A DNA stretch of 5,667 nt, taken from NCBI GenBank assembly GCA_005776545.1, contig SXOY01000339.1, positions 1-5,667 of the forward strand, given 5' to 3'. Positions 1 to 4,957 of the stretch are shown here, in pieces (positions within the stretch are counted from its first letter, which is position 1; every line of letters begins with the position of its first letter). The DNA is from Planctomycetia bacterium. Lineage in GTDB: Bacteria; Planctomycetota; Phycisphaerae; Phycisphaerales; UBA1924. Position numbers and translations under genes: made by a program. Under the pieces are notes generated by a model. The model had not been told where the DNA came from, did not search any database, and saw nothing but the letters and a program-made list of their open reading frames with translations.

Positions 1-248
1 AGGCTGAAGAAGGTGGCCGCAAGACCCCGTTCTTCTCTGGCTATCGCCCTCAGTTCTACTTCCGCACAACGGACGTGACCGGTGGCGTGAAGCTCGTCGG
101 CGGCGCAGACATGTGCATGCCCGGCGACAACGTTGCGATCGAAGTTGAACTCCTTGGCGCAGTCGCCATGGAGAAGGGCCTCCGCTTCGCAATCCGCGAA
201 GGTGGACGCACGATCGGTTCAGGCGTTGTGTCTGAAATCATCAAGTAA
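1..248 (+). CDS. tuf: Elongation factor Tu, C-terminal fragment
   Basis: EF-Tu is the cytoplasmic GTPase that carries aminoacyl-tRNA to the ribosomal A site. Only the last 81 residues are present; the reading frame starts at base 3 and stops with TAA at 246-248. The fragment is most of beta-barrel domain 3 and keeps hallmark segments: [20 protein letters not shown] near the start, then MPGDN, then [18 protein letters not shown] just before the end. The residue before TPFF is Lys, where many EF-Tu proteins have His. The G domain and domain 2 lie outside the window, so the size of the whole gene cannot be checked. A strong hairpin about 65 nt after the stop suggests transcription ends here. With rpmG, tRNA-Trp, secE and nusG following, this is the tuf copy next to secE/nusG. 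The identification is certain. Confidence 0.98.
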   Translation, partial: AEEGGRKTPFFSGYRPQFYFRTTDVTGGVKLVGGADMCMPGDNVAIEVELLGAVAMEKGLRFAIREGGRTIGSGVVSEIIK

Positions 249-270
249 GTTTGATCTTCTCTCTGGTCTT

Positions 271-308
271 TGAAATCTGAGATTTGAGATCTGAGATTTG
301 AAATCTGA
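271..308. repeat. 14-bp tandem repeat after tuf
   Basis: Two full units and a partial third read tgaaatctgagatt (271-284), tgagatctgagatt (285-298) and tgaaatctga (299-308). The first two differ at one base. Each unit contains ATCTGA and can fold on itself through AAATC-TGA-GATTT. It lies between the tuf stop and the terminator hairpin and encodes nothing. The same ATCTGA core recurs near 5011-5085. Confidence 0.75.
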
Positions 309-314
309 AGTAAC

Positions 315-344
315 CTGCCCCGGGTGTGAAAACATCCGGGGCAG
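315..344 (+). terminator. Hairpin terminator candidate of tuf
   Basis: Bases 315-327 pair with 332-344 over 13 base pairs, with one G-T wobble, closed by a GAAA tetraloop at 328-331. It is 66 nt after the tuf stop. The stem is very GC-rich and stable. No clear T-run follows (the next bases are atttgtcgg), so it is not a textbook intrinsic terminator. It could end tuf transcription, protect the 3' end, or both. Confidence 0.65.
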
Positions 345-630
345 ATTTGTCGGAAAATTGCATTGGCGGAGGCGAGCTGCTGATGTAATCCTCGCCGCGG
401 AAATGGTGGCGGAATGACTGGCTGTTGGGAGCAGCAAGTGATTCAGAGGTGGTGAAGCTGAGTGTTGTGGCGGCCTTGAAAGAGGTCGAGGCAATACAAG
501 GCGGCACTACTTGGTGGAAAAAACCGAAAGCGAGGCACGCACGACTACTACTTGCGGCCTCGCTGTCTGTGTTGATAGCGAGAGGCATGGTCTTTCCCGG
601 CCAGGCCTCAATTGAAAGCAGGGTTTTCAC
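345..630. other. Spacer between tuf terminator and rpmG, no gene supported
   Basis: No reading frame here is convincing. A frame from 425 on the plus strand runs into rpmG in another frame, and the long minus-strand frame would cross rpmG and the terminator; neither resembles a known protein. A possible extended -10 element is listed separately. The spacer presumably contains the rpmG promoter and leader. Confidence 0.5.
358..389 (+). promoter_or_regulatory. Possible extended -10 promoter for rpmG
   Basis: TGATGTAAT at 381-389 fits an extended -10 (TGn followed by TGTAAT, five of six matches to TATAAT). A weak -35-like TTGCAT lies at 358-363, with a 20-nt gap that is longer than ideal. It is just after the tuf hairpin and about 240 nt before rpmG, so the leader would be long. 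The match is short and could be chance. Confidence 0.25.
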
Positions 631-813
631 ATGGCGAAGAAGAAATCTGGGGCGCGTGAGTATGTGTGGCTGCAATGTACGGAATCGGGCGATTTGAACT
701 ATCGCACCGAAATCAATACAAAGGGCGGCATCGCTGAGAAGCTGAAGGAAGGCTTCAGTAAGTATTGCCCGCGCCTCCGCAAGCATACCAAGCACCGCAT
801 CAAGCGCAAGTGA
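631..813 (+). CDS. rpmG: 50S ribosomal protein L33
   Basis: L33 is a small basic protein of the large ribosomal subunit, near the E site. This copy has 60 residues. The start at 631 is supported by an AGGG Shine-Dalgarno-like site at 620-623, seven bases upstream. Family marks are the VWLQCTESGDLNYRTEIN segment and the C-terminal KYCPRLRKHTKHR segment, and the ends are rich in Lys and Arg. In zinc-binding L33 each half carries CxxC. Here each half keeps only the first Cys (CTES and CPRL), so the four-cysteine zinc site is incomplete. The middle (TKGGIAEKLKEGFSK) is slightly longer than in the compact bacterial form. Its place between tuf and secE is a common position for rpmG. A GNRA-capped hairpin follows the stop by 13 nt. 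Confidence 0.93.
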   Translation: MAKKKSGAREYVWLQCTESGDLNYRTEINTKGGIAEKLKEGFSKYCPRLRKHTKHRIKRK

Positions 814-826
814 TTGGCGTTGGTGC

Positions 827-844
827 GTACTGCGAGAGCGGTAC
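827..844 (+). other. GAGA-capped hairpin after rpmG
   Basis: Bases 827-833 (gtactgc) pair with 838-844 (gcggtac) over seven base pairs with one T-G wobble, closed by GAGA, a GNRA tetraloop. It starts 13 nt after the rpmG stop. No T-run follows, so it is more likely a processing or stability element, or a weak terminator. Confidence 0.4.
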
Positions 845-872
845 AGGCATCAGGCACTAGGCATTAGGCATC
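845..872. repeat. 7-bp tandem repeat, four copies
   Basis: Four consecutive units read aggcatc, aggcact, aggcatt and aggcatc. They lie between rpmG and tRNA-Trp and code for nothing I recognise. The units differ only at their last two positions, as expected from slippage followed by point changes. Confidence 0.8.
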
Positions 873-929
873 GGCAAACGCAAGAGGCGTGCGCGAGAAC
901 CTAAGAACTAGTTACAGACTTTCGGAATC

Positions 930-952
930 GCCGAGGCTCTTGAGCTTTCGGC
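930..952 (+). other. Imperfect hairpin just upstream of tRNA-Trp
   Basis: The arms gccgag (930-935) and ttcggc (947-952) pair with one wobble, with a further gctc/gagc pairing inside and one bulged T. It ends nine bases before the tRNA 5' end. It may help present the precursor for 5' processing, or be incidental. Confidence 0.3.
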
Positions 953-961
953 ATCCGGGTT

Positions 962-1034
962 ACGTCGGTAGCTCAGCTGGTAGAGCAGCGGATTCCAAAT
1001 CCGCAGGTCGTGGGTTCGATCCCCTCCCGACGTG
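962..1034 (+). tRNA. trnW: tRNA-Trp (anticodon CCA)
   Basis: A complete 73-nt cloverleaf can be drawn. The acceptor arms are ACGTCGG (962-968) and CCGACGT (1027-1033), pairing over seven base pairs. The D arm is GCTC/GAGC with loop AGCTGGTA. The anticodon stem GCGGA/TCCGC holds loop TTCCAAA, with anticodon CCA at 995-997, which reads UGG. The T loop is TTCGATC. The discriminator base is G (1034), usual for bacterial tRNA-Trp. The 3' CCA is not encoded (TTC follows), so it must be added by nucleotidyltransferase. The T stem GTGGG/CCCTC has one T-T mismatch (1011 with 1025, tRNA positions 50 and 64). The gene lies between rpmG and secE and is likely cut out of a shared transcript. Confidence 0.96.
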
Positions 1035-1067
1035 TTCATGGAAGCTACAAAAAATTCTGGGGTCTCA

Positions 1068-1730
1068 ATGGGACTCTATAAGTATGGACAGGGCTACTGG
1101 GTCCGCGTGATGACCGCGGTCCTGGCAGGACTTCTCATTCTCTCTGGTGCCGCGTGGGCGGCGCGTGAAGCTGGCGCGATTGAAATTCCGGTGGCGACAT
1201 ATTCGCACACGCTCAGAGGTGTGACTGGCGAAATCGCCGCAAATGCAACGGTGACGGTTATTGCTGAAGGCATTAACGGGGAAGAGATCGAAGTCGGGAC
1301 CGGCACGGTGATCAGTGTGCAAAAGACGCCGGAAGGCGCTGCGACAATGGAACTGAGCAAACTGGCGTTCGTCGCGGGTCAGGAAAAAGCCACGCACAAG
1401 ACGCTCAAGGCCTCGAATTTCTCAGGGACAATCGCGGCAACGGTGGTCAACCCCATCTTTGAAGCTACTTATCTCACCGCAGGAATCGCGGCGGTGATCT
1501 TCCTGCTCGGTTCTATCGTGATATTTCAATATGTCGGTCGCAAGCCGGCCACTGTTGATTTTCTGATTGCGACCGACGGAGAAATGCGGAAAGTGAATTG
1601 GTCGACCAAGAAAGAAATCTACGGCTCGACCATGGTGGTGGTGACCGCAACATTCCTGATCGCCGGATTTCTCTTTGCGGTCGATTTCGGATTTTCGGGC
1701 CTCTTTAGATTGATCGGTGTGTTGAAGTAA
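1068..1730 (+). CDS. secE: Preprotein translocase subunit SecE, long three-helix form
   Basis: SecE clamps SecY in the inner-membrane SecYEG channel. From the ATG at 1068 the protein has 220 residues. This start has a GGGG-containing Shine-Dalgarno-like site at 1059-1062 and gives the N terminus MGLYKYGQGYW. In-frame starts at 1032 (GTG, inside the tRNA) and 1038 (ATG) lack a good site. Helix 1 is about residues 12-32, helix 2 about 137-157 (GIAAVIFLLGSIVIF) and helix 3 about 189-208 (MVVVTATFLIAGFLF). The family signature is the cytoplasmic amphipathic segment EMRKVNWSTKKE at 172-183, directly before helix 3. Between helices 1 and 2 lies a loop of about 100 residues, predicted extracytoplasmic and rich in Val, Thr, Ala and Gly. 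Typical SecE proteins have about 60-130 residues, so this is a long form. nusG follows after 96 nt, the classic order. Confidence 0.9.
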   Translation: MGLYKYGQGYWVRVMTAVLAGLLILSGAAWAAREAGAIEIPVATYSHTLRGVTGEIAANATVTVIAEGINGEEIEVGTGTVISVQKTPEGAATMELSKLAFVAGQEKATHKTLKASNFSGTIAATVVNPIFEATYLTAGIAAVIFLLGSIVIFQYVGRKPATVDFLIATDGEMRKVNWSTKKEIYGSTMVVVTATFLIAGFLFAVDFGFSGLFRLIGVLK

Positions 1731-1826
1731 TCGGCTGATGTGTTGGAGTGCTGGCAGGTTTGATAATCCAGGCGTCAGGGCGAGATGGCTCCCCGGTTGG
1801 CGCGATAGCAATTCGGAGTTTTGATT

Positions 1827-2534
1827 ATGTCCGATGAAACAAATGTCTCTCAATCCGCGGCAGAAACCGGCAGCCAGACTACGCCTGTCCCCGCTCCGGC
1901 TGCACCTGTCGTCGTTGCGGCTCCAGAGGCTCCAGTACGCACAGACCTGATCCCAGCAGATGAAGCGGTCCGCGCTGAAGGCATGGATTGGTTTGTGTTG
2001 CGAGTTGCTTCCAACAAAGAATCAAGCGTTCGCGACACGCTGCTCCGCAAGGTGCAGATCGAAGGCATGAAGCACCTGGTCAGCCGGATCCTGGTGCCGA
2101 CCGAAAAATCAAAGACGCAAAAAGGCGGCAAGGTTCGCATCACCGAAACCAAGCTTTATCCCGGTTACGTGTTCGTCGAAATGCGCCTCGAGCCAGATGG
2201 TCGCATCCCACAGGATGTGTTCTTCCTGATCAAGGAAACCACTGGCGTGGGAGATTTCGTCGGAACTGCCGGCCGCCCGACTCCGATGAAGCAACACGAA
2301 ATCGAGAAGATGTTGCAGGATTCCAAGAAGCCATCAGATGAACCAAGCTACAAGCTGACGTTTTCGAAGGGCGAACACATCAAGATCAAGGAAGGCGCGT
2401 TCGAAGGCTACGAAGGCACCGTCGATGAACTGACACCCGAAAAAGGCATGGTCAAGATTCTCGTGACCATCTTCGGCCGCCAGGCTCCGATCGATATCGA
2501 AGAATGGAAGATCGGCAAGATCAACGAAGAATAA
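1827..2534 (+). CDS. nusG: Transcription termination/antitermination factor NusG
   Basis: NusG binds the RNA polymerase clamp, reduces pausing, and links polymerase to Rho or ribosomal protein S10. The protein has 235 residues from the ATG at 1827, chosen because GGAG at 1815-1818 sits eight bases upstream; a TTG at 1821 is too close. Residues 1-52 are a low-complexity extension rich in Ala, Pro, Val and Thr. The NGN domain runs about 53-165, starting MDWFVLRVASNKE, with the diagnostic LYPGYVFVEM and a GVGDFVGTAGRPTPM segment. The C-terminal KOW domain is about 180-233 (FSKGEHIKIKEGAFEGYEGTV, then VTIFGRQAPIDI). NusG is commonly about 180 residues, and the excess is nearly all N-terminal. An internal ATG at 1983 falls exactly at the NGN start. 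A hairpin follows 23 nt after the stop, and rplK does not follow. Confidence 0.97.
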   Translation: MSDETNVSQSAAETGSQTTPVPAPAAPVVVAAPEAPVRTDLIPADEAVRAEGMDWFVLRVASNKESSVRDTLLRKVQIEGMKHLVSRILVPTEKSKTQKGGKVRITETKLYPGYVFVEMRLEPDGRIPQDVFFLIKETTGVGDFVGTAGRPTPMKQHEIEKMLQDSKKPSDEPSYKLTFSKGEHIKIKEGAFEGYEGTVDELTPEKGMVKILVTIFGRQAPIDIEEWKIGKINEE

Positions 2535-2556
2535 ATCGCAGCACTCCGCAGCGTGG

Positions 2557-2576
2557 CACCGGCATTCTTGCCGGTG
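2557..2576 (+). terminator. Hairpin terminator candidate of nusG
   Basis: CACCGGCA (2557-2564) and TGCCGGTG (2569-2576) form a perfect 8-bp stem with a TTCT loop, 23 nt after the nusG stop. A pyrimidine-rich stretch (cccttcctctttctcccctc, 2585-2604) follows some eight bases later. It probably ends the secE-nusG transcript. This sort of short perfect palindrome is often dispersed in planctomycete genomes, so it may also be one member of a repeat family. Confidence 0.6.
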
Positions 2577-2605
2577 TGGATTGGCCCTTCCTCTTTCTCC
2601 CCTCT

Positions 2606-2787
2606 TAAGCACCAGAGGTGCGCAATAGCCAAAGCCCAGGGCGAAGTCCGCGCAGCCCTGGGTACGAGGCATATTACATAAAAAGCCCTGAAGGGGCGAC
2701 CTAACTGCACAACGCCCACCTCCGCGCCCAATCTAGTACAGCTCGCCCAATCACCGTGCTAGTGCCCCGAACGTAAGTTCGGCGGCG
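2606..2787. repeat. Structured intergenic repeat, copy 1
   Basis: First of two related copies (second at 2918-3106). In order it holds a small GCACC/GGTGC hairpin, a stem made by cccagggc and gccctggg around a 12-nt loop, the line attacataaaaagccctgaa, a conserved tract with cccacctccgcgccca, and a closing hairpin CCGAAC-GTAA-GTTCGG. No frame in it looks like a protein. The succession of stems suggests an element selected as DNA or RNA structure, such as a REP- or MITE-like unit. I see no transposase nearby. Confidence 0.8.
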
Positions 2788-2807
2788 CTGATCTCCACCA
2801 AACCATG

Positions 2808-2828
2808 AATGTGGAGCAGCTCCACGTT
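2808..2828. repeat. Palindrome between the two repeat copies
   Basis: Bases 2808-2815 pair with 2821-2828 over eight base pairs with one T-G wobble, around the loop gcagc. The core is gtggagcagctccac at 2811-2825. It stands alone in the 130-bp gap between the two larger repeats, in neither of which it occurs. Confidence 0.65.
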
Positions 2829-2917
2829 TGACTGCGATACATGGATTCCGCCTCTCTGTCTCTCCGCCACCTCGCCCCATCCTCGTCGCCTCATTTTGTT
2901 CTTCTACTTCTATCTCC

Positions 2918-3106
2918 TAAGCACCAAGGGTGCGAAATAGCCATAGCCCAGGGCGAAGTCCGCGAAGCCCTGGGTAATCGATACATTACATAAAAAGCCC
3001 TGAAGGGGCGATCTAACAGCTCAACGCCCACCTCCGCGCCCACTCCAGTCCAGTTCGCCCAATCTTAGCGCTAGTGCCCCGAACGTGAGTTACGTAAGTT
3101 CGGCGG
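2918..3106. repeat. Structured intergenic repeat, copy 2
   Basis: Second copy, same orientation, 312 bp after the first. The blocks are in the same order: GCACC/GGTGC hairpin, cccagggc...gccctggg stem, the attacataaaaagccctgaa line, the cccacctccgcgccca tract, and the tail. Differences are scattered substitutions and small length changes. At the tail, copy 2 has nine extra bases (gaacgtgagttacgtaagtt against gaacgtaagtt), which looks like a local near-duplication of cgtgagtta/cgtaagtt that enlarges the last hairpin loop. It ends about 80 bp before the next gene. Confidence 0.8.
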
Positions 3107-3188
3107 TGAGGACAATCATTCAAAGCTGGGTGTAGTTTCACGCTCCATGTCTAGCATTCCCCGAGTTCTTCGCCGGAGCAAAATGCAA

Positions 3189-4769
3189 ATGAAGCGATTT
3201 CTCACCGCCATGTTTATCACCTGCTTATTTGTCGCTCTCGTGTGGGCCGCTCGCCCAGCGCCAGCAGAACCCGCCAAACCGCGAATCGCGTTCAGCGTGA
3301 CATACGAAAGCCACGGCCTCAAGCCCAGCGGCGCAATCCTAGTGGGTTGGGACGATGGGCTGGTTGTATTTGCAATAAACCCGGACGAACCAGGAACAGA
3401 GCTTCAATTCGGCAAGCTCACTCAAGCGCAAATCGTTTCAGTCATCAATGATCTGAAATCGGCAGGCTTCTTTGAACAACAGATGGCGCCGGGCACGGTC
3501 CCAGACACCTCGTGCACATCGATAACTGCGAGCTGCAAAGAGAGCCTCGCCTCACACACTTGGAACGAGTCCCGCTCATTTCCGTGGGGCTCGAATATTG
3601 AGTCTGACCCCAGCTTCAAGAACTTCACAAGAATGTGGTCGATCAGTCGCAACGCCTTGGCGTTCGCACATCCCCGCGTCGGTAAACCGCTAGCAACAGA
3701 TTCTGCGGCGGCAAAACGTTTCGAGGAAGCTCGGATTACATATTGGCGCGCTGATGCACCTGTTGTCGCTTTGACAAAATATGAAGAACCTCCCGTTGCA
3801 ACCGATCCGCCGCTAGAAGTGCGAATAAGTCATCCCGGACCGAAGTTCGTGCTTGCTGGGCGTCTCGGTAGGCCAATCGGCGAAACTGTTACGCTTCAAG
3901 GCGTTGTTGTGGAAGGGCCATCTAAGGGCTATGACGGCGGACCCAATGTTATCGTTCAGAGAATTAACGGCCAAGCGACGCAGCAGTTCCTTCGGATTCC
4001 AATCACTCCATATTTTGGCGATTGGGGCAGCAAGGGCGGCGATCGCAAAGTGCCACTTCCAAACCTCACAATGGGCGCGTCATTTGAATTGCAGGGCTAC
4101 GAAACCGGGAGATATGTGGGCATCCCTGAAGACGCATTTCAACTCGCCGGGATCATGATTCAGACCGCTGTGGGACAGTACTTTCATAGTGAGGTCATGG
4201 TAATCACTGGCGCTGCGATCGAGCCTATCCATTACGCACCATCGGAGTTCATTGATCGCGAGGCCCTGATCGAAGGTGTCGCTCGAAACAAGAATGGCCA
4301 TGCCCTGATCGTCGGAGATCACTGGGAAGTTGTGCTGGATGGTCCCAAGTGGCTCTCCACTTCAGAATCAAAACCGGTCGAGGCCTTTGGTGTGGTACGA
4401 AAACTCGTCGATGGATCGTTCCGCATTGAATCAGGCGCAGAGAGCTACCACGGATTGACGAAACTCGAAGACCAGATTAATAGCGAAGTCTCACTGCGCG
4501 GCACTGGTTTTTGTTTTAACGCGCTCCCCACGTTCGAATATCGTGGAACGCAGATTGGAATTTCAAACCTCCGAGGCCCAGCCAACGCAAATTGGCCTCA
4601 TGGTGAAGCAGCTCTTGTGAGTGGTCGACTTGAAAAACTGAATCAACCCGAAACTGACAAGAACGGGAATTCTTACATCTACGCAATTCGATCGGGAACG
4701 TGGAAGGCGGCTGATCCGTTACTGATTCCGGAAGTGGATGTAATGAACGTCATGAAGTACAAGCGGTAA
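3189..4769 (+). CDS. Exported protein of unknown function with repeated beta-rich modules
   Basis: I do not recognise this 526-residue protein. The start at 3189 is preferred: CGGAG at 3174-3178 lies ten bases upstream and the product begins with a clean signal peptide (MKRFLTAMFITCLFVALVWAA, likely cut near residue 21 or 26). ATGs at 3183 and 3147 are in frame; the latter lacks a ribosome binding site. Residues about 30-150 contain SGAILVGWDDGLVVF, a short helix (LTQAQIVSVINDLKSAGFF) and two cysteines (109, 116) seven residues apart in SCTSITASC, possibly a disulfide after export. From about 229 three segments share a pattern of 'G/E-x-V-x-L-x-G-x-V/G' strands: 229-340 (ETVTLQGVVVEG), 355-425 (EALIEGVARNKNGHALIVG, then VEAFGVV) and 430-510 (SEVSLRGTGFC, then AALVSGRL). 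These could be OB-fold or similar barrels. No catalytic motif or anchor is visible. It stands alone between two long spacers. Confidence 0.8.
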   Translation: MKRFLTAMFITCLFVALVWAARPAPAEPAKPRIAFSVTYESHGLKPSGAILVGWDDGLVVFAINPDEPGTELQFGKLTQAQIVSVINDLKSAGFFEQQMAPGTVPDTSCTSITASCKESLASHTWNESRSFPWGSNIESDPSFKNFTRMWSISRNALAFAHPRVGKPLATDSAAAKRFEEARITYWRADAPVVALTKYEEPPVATDPPLEVRISHPGPKFVLAGRLGRPIGETVTLQGVVVEGPSKGYDGGPNVIVQRINGQATQQFLRIPITPYFGDWGSKGGDRKVPLPNLTMGASFELQGYETGRYVGIPEDAFQLAGIMIQTAVGQYFHSEVMVITGAAIEPIHYAPSEFIDREALIEGVARNKNGHALIVGDHWEVVLDGPKWLSTSESKPVEAFGVVRKLVDGSFRIESGAESYHGLTKLEDQINSEVSLRGTGFCFNALPTFEYRGTQIGISNLRGPANANWPHGEAALVSGRLEKLNQPETDKNGNSYIYAIRSGTWKAADPLLIPEVDVMNVMKYKR

Positions 4770-4873
4770 TCCAACGGATTGTCTCAACGATTTCTGACCT
4801 CAACCCCACTTGAACGTCAAAAATCCCTTTTTGCACACCCCCACAAAAATTTCGAAAATACCAATCAAAACCC

Positions 4874-4902
4874 TTGACAACCCAATCACAACCCTATAAA
4901 CT
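4874..4902 (+). promoter_or_regulatory. Sigma70-like promoter
   Basis: A perfect -35 hexamer TTGACA (4874-4879) is followed by TATAAA (4895-4900) after 15 bases, or by TAAACT (4897-4902) after 17. Surroundings are AT-rich and G-poor. It is the best promoter match in the window. Transcription would start near 4907. The nearest downstream start with a good ribosome binding site is at 4958; the DUF1028 gene is about 465 bases away. The 15-bp spacing to the better -10 is a weakness. Confidence 0.6.
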
Positions 4903-4957
4903 GATCAAAACCAGCCTTATGCATCCAAACACACCCCGCATCCACAGGAAACCCGCT

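Noticed and set aside
425..697. Plus-strand frame of 90 codons overlapping the start of rpmG
   Set aside because: It overlaps rpmG in another frame, has no ribosome binding site and resembles no protein family.
241..795. Long minus-strand frame across the tuf-rpmG spacer
   Set aside because: It crosses the terminator hairpin and lies antisense to most of rpmG; its product is low-complexity and unfamiliar.
1032..1067. Upstream secE starts (GTG 1032, ATG 1038)
   Set aside because: GTG 1032 is inside the tRNA acceptor arm and neither has a proper ribosome binding site; the start at 1068 does and gives the expected N terminus.
889..1110. Plus-strand frame running through tRNA-Trp
   Set aside because: It reads straight through a clear tRNA and into secE out of frame, so it is accidental.
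2334..2731. Minus-strand frames covering the nusG end and repeat copy 1
   Set aside because: They arise from open frames in the structured repeat and the antisense of nusG; no start signal and no recognisable product.
3147..3188. Longer start for the exported protein
   Set aside because: No ribosome binding site before 3147, and it would put an arginine-rich stretch ahead of an otherwise normal signal peptide.
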